Positions 6,132-12,567 of a stretch of 18,821 nucleotides of DNA are shown in pieces. Source of the DNA: Flavobacteriaceae bacterium (lineage in GTDB: Bacteria; Bacteroidota; Bacteroidia; Flavobacteriales; Flavobacteriaceae); the NCBI GenBank assembly GCA_029238555.1, contig JAQWFV010000020.1:1-18821 (forward strand), given 5' to 3'. Made by a program: the position numbers and the translations under genes. Below the pieces are notes generated by a model that did no database searches, was not told the origin of the DNA, and saw nothing but the letters and a program-made list of their open reading frames with translations. The number at the start of each line of letters is the position of its first letter. Position 1 is the first letter of the stretch.

Positions 6132-7388
6132 ATGAATATATTAATTAAGGACGCCACAATAGTAGAAGAATCTAATCCAAGTATTCATTTAAAAATAGTA
6201 GATATAGCCGTAAAAGACGGTGTTATCATAAAAATAAGCCCGAAAATTAAAGATTTTAAAGCAGACCAAACGCTTGCATTAAATAACTTACATGTCTCAG
6301 CTGGCTGGTTAGACACTGGTGTTAGTGTTGGAGAACCTGGATATGAGTCCAGAGAAAATTTTAAAAATGGTGTTTTAACAGCTGCCAAAAGTGGTTTTAG
6401 TACTGTTTTTTTAAATCCCAATACAGATCCGGTACCCGACCAACAGAACGCTATTGGATATCTTAGAAATGCGGCATTGAAAGCCCCAATAAATGTTCAC
6501 CCCTTAGGGACACTAACAAAAGGAGCAAAAGGTCAGGATTTAGCCGAGTTGTTCGACATGCAAAGACAAGGGGCCATAGGTTTTTATGATTACAACGCCC
6601 CGATTGATAATCCTAACTTACTCAAAATTGCGCTGCAATACACACAATCATTCAATGGATTGGTTTTTAGCTTTCCAAAAACATCTAAAATCTCTAATAG
6701 TGGTTTGGCCCATGAAGGCGTGGTAGCTACTCAACTGGGATTAAAAACAGATCCGAGCTTATCTGAGCACTTACAAATTCAAAGAGATATTCATCTTTTA
6801 AGGTATAGTGGAGGAAAACTACATATTCCTACCATTTCTTCAAAGGAGAGTGTATCATTAATAAAAGCAGCTAAAAAAGAAGGTTTAGATATTAGTTGTA
6901 GTGTGTCTTTACACCACCTATTTGCCAATGAAAGTGCCTTAATTGATTTTGACACAAATGCTAAAATAACCCCTCCTCTAAGATCTAAAGAGGATCAAAA
7001 AGCGCTACAAAAAGCTTTGTTAGAAGGTTCTATAGATTTTATGACTACAGACCACAATCCGTTAGATATTGAATTAAAAAACATTGCTTTTGATCACGCA
7101 CATTATGGCTCTTTAGGCTTAGAAGCTGCATTTGGCGTACTGAATTCATTATACACTACAACTCAAGCTGTTGAAATTTTGCAGCGGGGCTATGAGCGCT
7201 TCAACTTAGAGAAACCTACTATTTCAGAAGGTCACAAGGCGAATCTATCACTATTTGATCCTAGTATAGAATACACACAAACAGTAGAAGATCTATATGC
7301 TAGTTCCAAGAACTCTCTTTATCTAGGAGCACTATTAAAAGGTAAGGCAATAGGAACGGTAGTAAATGAACATATTACAACTATTTAA
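6132..7388 (+). CDS. Dihydroorotase-like amidohydrolase lacking the catalytic metal site (pseudo-PyrC)
   Basis: The 418 residues follow the type I dihydroorotase fold throughout: N-terminal 'LIKDATIVEES', AGWLDTGVSVGEPG (57-70), FLNPNTDPVPDQ (93-104), and FMTTDHNPLD (303-312) with Asp307. Active enzymes read DxHxHxREPG in the first block; here the same frame is DTGVSVGEPG, so both metal-binding histidines are Gly63 and Ser65 and the substrate-binding arginine is Gly67. The later histidines also appear lost: the usual HCE block is replaced around 179-185 (FSFPKTS), and the 'HxxHxST' block reads LHIPTISS (230-237). Only the final aspartate remains. Catalysis of carbamoyl-aspartate/dihydroorotate conversion is therefore not expected. 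Non-catalytic PyrC-like proteins are known to support aspartate transcarbamoylase assembly in Pseudomonas, which is one possible role. First gene of a three-gene operon; its stop overlaps the next ATG. Confidence 0.88.
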   Translation: MNILIKDATIVEESNPSIHLKIVDIAVKDGVIIKISPKIKDFKADQTLALNNLHVSAGWLDTGVSVGEPGYESRENFKNGVLTAAKSGFSTVFLNPNTDPVPDQQNAIGYLRNAALKAPINVHPLGTLTKGAKGQDLAELFDMQRQGAIGFYDYNAPIDNPNLLKIALQYTQSFNGLVFSFPKTSKISNSGLAHEGVVATQLGLKTDPSLSEHLQIQRDIHLLRYSGGKLHIPTISSKESVSLIKAAKKEGLDISCSVSLHHLFANESALIDFDTNAKITPPLRSKEDQKALQKALLEGSIDFMTTDHNPLDIELKNIAFDHAHYGSLGLEAAFGVLNSLYTTTQAVEILQRGYERFNLEKPTISEGHKANLSLFDPSIEYTQTVEDLYASSKNSLYLGALLKGKAIGTVVNEHITTI

Positions 7389-7720
7389 TGATGGGAATAC
7401 AAGAAGAAATTAAAGGCAAAAAGCCAGCTATTATCGCTTACTTCACTATAATAGGGGCTATAATAGCGATCAGTATGCACAATAACAAGCCGGAGGTTTT
7501 TTCTAGATTTCATATAAGACAAGCCTTTGGAGTTCATTTATTATTTCATGCATTTGCCCTATTTATTAGTCAGTGGTTTAATGAATTTGCCTTTCTAGGA
7601 TTATACGTCATGTATTTATTACTGTGGGGGTTTGGTTTTTATTCCGCAATTCAAAACACTAAAAATTCCTTGCCCTTCATTGGAGCTTACTTTCAACAGT
7701 GGTTTACATTTATTAGATAG
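7388..7720 (+). CDS. Small three-helix membrane protein, DUF4870-like
   Basis: The 110-residue protein has three hydrophobic segments at about 14-30, 47-63 and 68-86, separated by short loops, with the motif FSRFHIRQAFG (38-48) between the first two. That 'hR.aF' arrangement recalls the DUF4870/Tic20-like group of small membrane proteins; the resemblance is from memory. No catalytic residues are visible. The ATG at 7388 shares a base with the stop of the pseudo-dihydroorotase, and a second in-frame ATG at 7391 is an equally possible start. The stop lies one base before the next ATG. This tight three-gene packing implies coordinated expression and perhaps a shared function at the membrane, but none is known. 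Confidence 0.75.
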   Translation: MMGIQEEIKGKKPAIIAYFTIIGAIIAISMHNNKPEVFSRFHIRQAFGVHLLFHAFALFISQWFNEFAFLGLYVMYLLLWGFGFYSAIQNTKNSLPFIGAYFQQWFTFIR

Positions 7721-7721
7721 T

Positions 7722-8363
7722 ATGGACCAGCCTTTATATTGTATTGAAAGACCGGCCAAATCTTCAAAGGATAATGCTATTCCACTCTTTTTAGTCCATG
7801 GCTATGGCAGCGATGAAAATGATTTATTTTCTTTCGCTGAAGGAATTCCCGAACATTATCATATTATCTCTGTAAGAGCCCCCTACCCTATGCAGCCTTA
7901 TGGAAATGCCTGGTATGCAATAAATTTTGACGCTGAAAAGGGGAAATGGTCAGATCTTGAGCAGGGGGTGGTATCCAGAGATTTACTTCATAATTTTATT
8001 CAAGAAAAGTGCAAAGAAAGCCATTTAGATAGGAATAAAATTTGCGTATTAGGTTTTAGCCAAGGAAGCATTTTAAGCTATGCATTGGCCTTCCAATACC
8101 CTGAATTTTATCATAAATTTATATGCTTAAGTGGCTATATTAACGAGGCCTTAGCAGAAGCTAAAGGGAATATTGAAGCCTATAAAAATATCCATATATT
8201 CGCTTCACATGGAACACAAGACCAAGTAATTCCGTTTGATTGGGCAGAAAAAATTCCCTCACAACTCAATGCCATAGGAATAGAGCACAGCTTTAAATCT
8301 TACCCTATTGGACATGGCGTGTCTCCACAAAATTTTGCAGATCTTTTGGAATGGTTACAATAG
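7722..8363 (+). CDS. Alpha/beta-hydrolase, carboxylesterase/phospholipase-like
   Basis: From the ATG at 7722 the protein has 213 residues and no signal peptide. The alpha/beta-hydrolase fold is clear: oxyanion region LFLVHGYGSDEND (22-34), nucleophile elbow GFSQGS with Ser113, acid Asp167 in HGTQDQVIP and His198 in PIGHGVS, in the right order. Length and motif spacing fit the small cytoplasmic carboxylesterase family (Abhydrolase_2, YpfH-like). Substrates are likely small esters or acyl thioesters. The open frame extends back to 7632 inside the preceding gene, but that extension overlaps 30 codons of a real gene in another frame. The ATG one base after the previous stop is far more likely. 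Last gene of the operon; it ends eight bases from the convergent gene. Confidence 0.9.
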   Translation: MDQPLYCIERPAKSSKDNAIPLFLVHGYGSDENDLFSFAEGIPEHYHIISVRAPYPMQPYGNAWYAINFDAEKGKWSDLEQGVVSRDLLHNFIQEKCKESHLDRNKICVLGFSQGSILSYALAFQYPEFYHKFICLSGYINEALAEAKGNIEAYKNIHIFASHGTQDQVIPFDWAEKIPSQLNAIGIEHSFKSYPIGHGVSPQNFADLLEWLQ

Positions 8364-8371
8364 TGTAATTA

Positions 8372-8872
8372 TTATCTGTAAAGAAACGCGTCTTCTGTGG
8401 TGAAATTAACTACGTCCTTATTTATAGAAAACTTTAAAATAGCTTCCCCCCAAATGGCACCGTCTGTAAAGTTTGCAATGAGCCATTTATGGTTCAAGAC
8501 CTTTATGGAATTAAACGCAAATTTTGCCTTTTTGGACTTAAATGGTATTAAAGCGTGTTGTAATTCTTTGTTTATATTAGTTTGAATAAGTGCATCTGAA
8601 ATAAAATCACTGATCTCTTGTGGTCCCTCATACTGATTTTCCAACAACAATAGTCCCTCTTGATTGTACTTTAGATCAAATAATTGAGTCATTTCCAATT
8701 GTGCTTCAAGGGATTTAACCTTGGCAGAAACTTTTATCTGTTCTTCTGCAGTTTCTTGGTATTTTGCAAGGGCTAGCTGTGTATTTTCTACATAATTTGA
8801 GGCACTTTTAAATTGATATAGTGCAATCAATGCAGTGAAAATAAACAGGTACATAAAAATTCTTGACTTCAT
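8372..8872 (-). CDS. Hypothetical single-helix membrane-anchored protein
   Basis: I do not recognise a characterised family for this 166-residue protein. It begins with a short basic MKSR and one hydrophobic helix (residues 5-20), without a lipobox or obvious cleavage site, so it is probably anchored in the inner membrane with the rest in the periplasm. Residues 28-62 are rich in Lys, Glu, Gln and Ala (LALAKYQETAEEQIKVSAKVK) and look helical, perhaps a coiled coil. The C-terminal part (about 105-166) is beta-like, with the patterns FNSIKVLNHKWLIANFTDGAIWGEA and DVVNFTTEDAFLYR split by short turns. It begins two bases after the stop of the metallo-hydrolase gene on the same strand, so the two form an operon. 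Similar proteins in Flavobacteriaceae exist in my memory but without function. Confidence 0.75.
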   Translation of the reverse strand: MKSRIFMYLFIFTALIALYQFKSASNYVENTQLALAKYQETAEEQIKVSAKVKSLEAQLEMTQLFDLKYNQEGLLLLENQYEGPQEISDFISDALIQTNINKELQHALIPFKSKKAKFAFNSIKVLNHKWLIANFTDGAIWGEAILKFSINKDVVNFTTEDAFLYR

Positions 8873-8874
8873 AG

Positions 8875-9639
8875 TTAAATAGATATAGTGAGTGAATCAT
8901 AAGCCAAGTAAATGTTTTCTGGAAGTTTTAATGCTACCTGATCGTGAAAACCCAAATGATGGCTTATGTGAGTGAAATAGGTTTTTTTGGCACCTACCCT
9001 TTGGGCGAATACTATGGCTTCCTCTAAATTAAAATGACTGTAGTGTGGCTCTTCTCTCAGTGCATTCACCACAAGAACTTCTAGTCCTGATAGTTTAGAG
9101 GTTTCGAATGCTGAAATGGTTTTAATATCCGTTAAATAAGCGAATGCATCTATTCTGTAACCAAATACCTGTAAAGTATTGTGCTTTGCATTAATAGGAA
9201 TAACTTGTTTTCCGTTGAGCGTAAAAGGACTGTTTTTTTTAACCCTATGGGAAACTACTGAAGGTGCACCAGGATATTTATTGGCCTCATTAAAAATATA
9301 GCCAAAGCGTTTCTTTAAAGACTTTAATACGCGTTTGTGTGCATAAATTGGAATAGCACCCTGTCTAAAGAAAAAAGGTCTAATGTCGTCCAAACCAGCT
9401 GTATGATCAGCATGTTCATGGGTAAATATTAAGCCCTCTAAAGATGTTGGGTTAGCCGCTAACATTTGCGCCCTAAAATCTGGACCACAGTCAATGACAT
9501 AATTAAAATGATCCCATGATATTAGTACAGATACACGCAGTCTTTTGTCTTTAGGATTGTCACTTAAACACACAGGGTGATTGCTCCCAATTACAGGGAT
9601 TCCTTGAGAAGTTCCAGTACCTAAAAAACGAACAGTCAA
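8875..9639 (-). CDS. PhnP-like metallo-beta-lactamase-fold phosphodiesterase/hydrolase
   Basis: This MBL-fold enzyme has the metal-binding THEHADH motif (73-79), further ligands expected at His153 (AKHNT), Asp171 (AYLTD) and His224 (THISHH), and the family opening FLGTGTSQGIPVIGS. Together these match the PhnP/RNase Z-like branch that hydrolyses cyclic nucleotide or sugar phosphodiesters. No phn genes are nearby, so the substrate is unknown. No ATG lies at the N-terminus. TTG codons at 9657 and 9639 are the candidates; I prefer 9639, giving TVRFLGTG after the initiator and a family-typical N-terminus, because 9657 falls within a perfect TAAATTTG promoter element. With 9657 the protein gains six residues. 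The first gene of a two-gene operon with the anchored hypothetical protein. Confidence 0.88.
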   Translation of the reverse strand: MTVRFLGTGTSQGIPVIGSNHPVCLSDNPKDKRLRVSVLISWDHFNYVIDCGPDFRAQMLAANPTSLEGLIFTHEHADHTAGLDDIRPFFFRQGAIPIYAHKRVLKSLKKRFGYIFNEANKYPGAPSVVSHRVKKNSPFTLNGKQVIPINAKHNTLQVFGYRIDAFAYLTDIKTISAFETSKLSGLEVLVVNALREEPHYSHFNLEEAIVFAQRVGAKKTYFTHISHHLGFHDQVALKLPENIYLAYDSLTISI

Positions 9640-9654
9640 AAGCTTTATTTTTTT

Positions 9655-9662
9655 CAAATTTA
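9655..9662 (-). promoter_or_regulatory. Candidate -7 promoter element for the metallo-hydrolase operon
   Basis: The minus-strand read is TAAATTTG, a perfect TAnnTTTG. Initiation a few bases downstream (about 9650-9647) would leave a short leader before the TTG at 9639 and exclude the TTG at 9657. The nearest -33-like TTG (9690-9688) is 25 bases away, longer than usual. Confidence 0.4.
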
Positions 9663-9696
9663 TGATTTTAATAGGGATTAGCTTCTACAATCTTTT

Positions 9697-9704
9697 TAAC
9701 TTTG
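9697..9704 (+). promoter_or_regulatory. Candidate -7 promoter element for the conserved 483-residue protein
   Basis: TAACTTTG is a perfect TAnnTTTG. Transcription would begin around 9709-9711, about 15 bases before the ATG at 9725 and downstream of the alternative ATG at 9662. No clear -33 TTTG is seen at the expected distance. Confidence 0.45.
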
Positions 9705-9724
9705 TTGCAATTAAAACAATCTAC

Positions 9725-11176
9725 ATGGCTTCTGTTTTGAAAAAAGAAACTGCTTTCACCAATATACCTTCTACAAAGGCAAAAACACTCAGGATTAATT
9801 TGAATCCTGACATTTATGGAACTTTCTCTGAAATTGGTGCTGGACAAGAAACTGCTAGGCATTTTTTTAGAGCTGGAGGCGCCTCAGGAACTATAGCCAA
9901 AGCTATGAGTGCCTATGACAAGGATTTTAGTGATGCCATTTATGGCATTGAAGACGACGGAAGATATGTAACCCAGCCAAGATTAAAAAAGATGCTGGCC
10001 CATGAAATGAATCTCATGGAGGACAGAATTAGTAGAAAATCTCATCCAGACAGACTATTCTTTTCATATGCAAATACTGTAGCAACCATAGATTTTGCCA
10101 AAAAATTCAAAGGACATGGATGGGTTGGAATTAAATTTCAATTAGATCCTAATCAAAAGGAATTAGATGAGATAATACTTCATGTGAGGTTTAAGCAAAA
10201 CGAGGCAAGACTCCAACAAGAAACCTTAGGTGTTTTGGGCGTTAACCTTATTTATGGTGCTTTCTACAAATACGATAAGCCAAAAAAAATATTAAAGTAT
10301 TTATACGATCATATTGAAAAAGACATTCTAGAGATAGATATGATTAATTTTTCAGGGCCTAACTTTAAGAATGTAGACAATAGGCTAATGAGTCTAGAAC
10401 TCATTAAAAATAATATGACAGATGCAGTAATGTTCGGTCCTGACGGAAATAACTTACTTCCTGCAGCGGTGCTTTACAAGAAAAATATACTTGCCTTGAG
10501 AGGTAGTTTCAGACCCGTTACCAAGGTTAATATGGATATGTTTGAAAAGTCATTCGATATATTTAGAAAAGAGGCTACAGTAGATCCTGACAATACGATT
10601 GTTATATTTGAAATTACCTTATCCAACTTAAAGGCCTCAGGAGAAATAGACGAACAGGATTTTATGGACCGCGCAGAACTTCTCTGTTCATTAGGCCATA
10701 CCGTACTTATTTCTAAATTCCAAGAATATTACAAGCTTGTAGAGTATTTCAATAATTACACAAAAGCTAAGATTGGCTTAACCATGGGGGTTAATAACCT
10801 AGTGGACATTTTTGACGAGAAATATTACAGACACCTCAGTGGAGGCATTTTAGAAGCTTTTGGAAAACTGTTCTTTAAAGACCTTAAAGTGTATTTATAT
10901 CCCATGAAAGACCAGGAAACTGGTGAAATTCTGACCTCAAACAGCGTAAAGGTTCACCCAAGAATGAAGGAGCTTTATAAATTCTTTAAATACAATGGCA
11001 AAGTAATGGACATCATAGATTACGAACCAGAAGTATTGGATATTTTTTCCAGAAAGGTATTTGAAATGATTGCCAACAATACCCCTGGTTGGGAAGATGA
11101 ATTGCCTAAGGGTATCGCTGAGCTCATAAAACAAAAGGATTTGTTTCAAAATAAAGCCAAAGCGCTAAAAGCATAA
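9725..11176 (+). CDS. Conserved soluble protein of unknown function, 483 residues
   Basis: No characterised family can be assigned. I recall close homologues of this length across Bacteroidota under inconsistent names (including nucleotide adenylyltransferase and TonB-dependent receptor), none supported by what is seen here: there is no signal peptide, no barrel and no HxGH nucleotidyltransferase motif. Regions that look strongly constrained are IYGTFSEIGAGQETARHFF (30-48), RAGGASGTIAKAMSAYDK (49-66), FFSYANTVATIDF (112-124), GHGWVGIKFQLDP (130-142), RLQQETLGVLGVNLIYGAFY (162-181), RPVTKVNMDMFEKS (263-276), TMGVNNLVDIFDEKYYRHLS (353-372) and VHPRMKELYKFFKYNGKV (410-427). The glycine-rich and arginine/histidine-rich blocks suggest a ligand-binding enzyme, cytoplasmic. 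The start at 9725 is preferred over 9662 because of the promoter at 9697. Divergent from the metallo-hydrolase; strong terminator downstream. Confidence 0.85.
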   Translation: MASVLKKETAFTNIPSTKAKTLRINLNPDIYGTFSEIGAGQETARHFFRAGGASGTIAKAMSAYDKDFSDAIYGIEDDGRYVTQPRLKKMLAHEMNLMEDRISRKSHPDRLFFSYANTVATIDFAKKFKGHGWVGIKFQLDPNQKELDEIILHVRFKQNEARLQQETLGVLGVNLIYGAFYKYDKPKKILKYLYDHIEKDILEIDMINFSGPNFKNVDNRLMSLELIKNNMTDAVMFGPDGNNLLPAAVLYKKNILALRGSFRPVTKVNMDMFEKSFDIFRKEATVDPDNTIVIFEITLSNLKASGEIDEQDFMDRAELLCSLGHTVLISKFQEYYKLVEYFNNYTKAKIGLTMGVNNLVDIFDEKYYRHLSGGILEAFGKLFFKDLKVYLYPMKDQETGEILTSNSVKVHPRMKELYKFFKYNGKVMDIIDYEPEVLDIFSRKVFEMIANNTPGWEDELPKGIAELIKQKDLFQNKAKALKA

Positions 11177-11199
11177 AGGCCTTATTTTAAAACTTCATT

Positions 11200-11286
11200 T
11201 TCACAACGTTAAAAATATATTAGTTTTGAATTAAAACTTAAACTTCACAACCTTAAAAATATATTGACTTTTTATTAAAATTTAAA
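11200..11286 (+). repeat. Two-copy imperfect tandem repeat with 44-bp period
   Basis: Copy 1 (11200-11242) and copy 2 (11244-11286) align without gaps at about 36 of 43 positions. The first 22 bases, TTCACAAC followed by a single G/C difference and then TTAAAAATATATT, match at 21 of 22; the AT-rich second half diverges more. The repeat fills most of the non-coding gap after the 483-residue gene. Confidence 0.8.
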
Positions 11287-11323
11287 GGCCACTGTGTTTC
11301 ATGCACATTGGCCTTTTTTTTTT
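11284..11323 (+). terminator. Strong rho-independent terminator, partly bidirectional
   Basis: AAAGGCCACTGTG (11284-11296) pairs with CACATTGGCCTTT (11304-11316) at 12 of 13 positions around a seven-base loop, followed by a T tract to 11323. It ends the 483-residue gene's transcript. The A-rich left side could also stop bcp transcription from the other strand, whose stop codon lies at 11328-11330. Confidence 0.88.
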
Positions 11324-11327
11324 AAAG

Positions 11328-11780
11328 CTACAACGCCAATATCTGTGCGGAGTGCTCTTTTGTTTTAACCTTATCAATGACATGCGAAACCACTCCTTTT
11401 TCAACTACAAAAGTCATTCTGTGAATACCATCGTACTCTCTTCCCATAAACTTTTTTGGACCCCATACCCCAAAAGCAGTAATCACAGATTTATCAGTGT
11501 CTGCTAATAATGGAAATGGAAAACTATATTTATCTCTAAACTTAGTTTGCTTATTGGTGTCATCTGCACTGACACCTACAATACTGTAGCCCTTCTCATT
11601 GAGTACTTCATAATGATCTCTTAAATCACAAGCCTCTGCAGTACATCCAGGTGTGCTTGCCTTAGGGTAGAAAAAAACCACTAATTTAGTGTCGTTATAA
11701 TCTGATAAGTTGAATGGGCTTCCATCTTGGGTAACCGCAGTAAATGAGGGAACTTTGTCTCCTACTTGTAGTGTTTTCAT
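11328..11780 (-). CDS. bcp: Thioredoxin-dependent peroxiredoxin, BCP/PrxQ type
   Basis: The 150-residue protein is a complete BCP-type peroxiredoxin that reduces hydroperoxides in the cytoplasm using thioredoxin. The peroxidatic Cys46 sits in the motif ASTPGCTAEACDLRD, and the resolving Cys51 five residues on is the arrangement of E. coli BCP (45 and 50). Other family marks are VVFFYPK (34-40), GVSADD (about 68-73), FPLLAD and the conserved RMTFVV near the C-terminus. The length is typical and it has no signal peptide. It is transcribed away from nth across a 78-base gap, an order I recall as common in flavobacteria, fitting a shared oxidative-damage theme without proving co-regulation. It ends at the bidirectional terminator. 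Confidence 0.96.
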   Translation of the reverse strand: MKTLQVGDKVPSFTAVTQDGSPFNLSDYNDTKLVVFFYPKASTPGCTAEACDLRDHYEVLNEKGYSIVGVSADDTNKQTKFRDKYSFPFPLLADTDKSVITAFGVWGPKKFMGREYDGIHRMTFVVEKGVVSHVIDKVKTKEHSAQILAL

Positions 11781-11858
11781 CTTAGCAATTTTTAGCTTTT
11801 AACGCTTGTAATAAAAAACAAACGAAAATTATTGTTATTTTTCTAAAATTACTCATTA

Positions 11859-12515
11859 ATGACCAAACTAGAAAAAGTAAATTTCACCATAAATACCTTA
11901 AGGGATTTATACCCTGAAATACCCATCCCTTTGGATCATAAAGATCCCTATACCCTTTTAATAGCTGTATTGTTGTCTGCCCAAAGCACGGATGTAAGGG
12001 TAAATAAAATTACACCACTACTATTTAAAAAAGCAGATAATCCCTTTGATATGGTAAAACTAAGTGTCAAAGAGATTCAAGACATTATTAGACCTGTAGG
12101 ACTCTCCCCCATGAAAGCAAAGGGTATTTATGGACTTTCTAAAATTCTCGTAGAGGCACACAACGGGATAGTGCCTCAGGATATAGAAATACTTGAGACA
12201 TTCCCTGCAGTAGGACATAAAACCGCTAGTGTAGTAGTGGCACAAGCCTTTGGAATTCCTGCATTTCCTGTAGACACTCACATCCATAGATTAATGTATC
12301 GGTGGGGGTTTACTAATGGAAAAAATGTGGTGCAAACAGAGAAGGACGCTAAGCGATTATTTCCAAAAGCGCTTTGGAACGACCTTCATTTACAAATTAT
12401 TTGGTACGGAAGAGAATACTCACCAGCTAGAGGCTGGGATCTTGACAAAGATATTATCACAAAAACGATTGGTCGCAAGACAGTGATTGATCAATATTTA
12501 AAGAAAAAGCGATAA
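11859..12515 (+). CDS. nth: Endonuclease III-type DNA glycosylase/AP lyase without iron-sulfur cluster
   Basis: The 218-residue enzyme belongs to the HhH-GPD superfamily that removes oxidised pyrimidines and nicks abasic sites. The helix-hairpin-helix loop and catalytic Lys121 are in FPAVGHKTASVV (115-126), and the essential Asp139 is in FPVDTHIHRL (136-145); E. coli Nth has Lys120 and Asp138, so register is conserved. LLSAQSTD (38-45) is the usual lesion-pocket segment. The C-terminal region that normally carries four cysteines of a [4Fe-4S] cluster reads WYGREYSPARGWDLDKD (182-198), and the whole protein contains no cysteine. Catalytic function is probably kept, since the glycosylase core is complete. 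Divergent from bcp, convergent with the ECF sigma gene. Confidence 0.93.
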   Translation: MTKLEKVNFTINTLRDLYPEIPIPLDHKDPYTLLIAVLLSAQSTDVRVNKITPLLFKKADNPFDMVKLSVKEIQDIIRPVGLSPMKAKGIYGLSKILVEAHNGIVPQDIEILETFPAVGHKTASVVVAQAFGIPAFPVDTHIHRLMYRWGFTNGKNVVQTEKDAKRLFPKALWNDLHLQIIWYGREYSPARGWDLDKDIITKTIGRKTVIDQYLKKKR

Positions 12516-12567
12516 GTATTCACATAAAGCCCTACAATAAGATGGCCATGCTAGCGCGTAAATTACG

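Noticed and set aside
7632..7721. 30-residue upstream extension of the alpha/beta-hydrolase
   Set aside because: It lies wholly inside the membrane protein gene in another frame, and the ATG at 7722 sits one base after that gene's stop.
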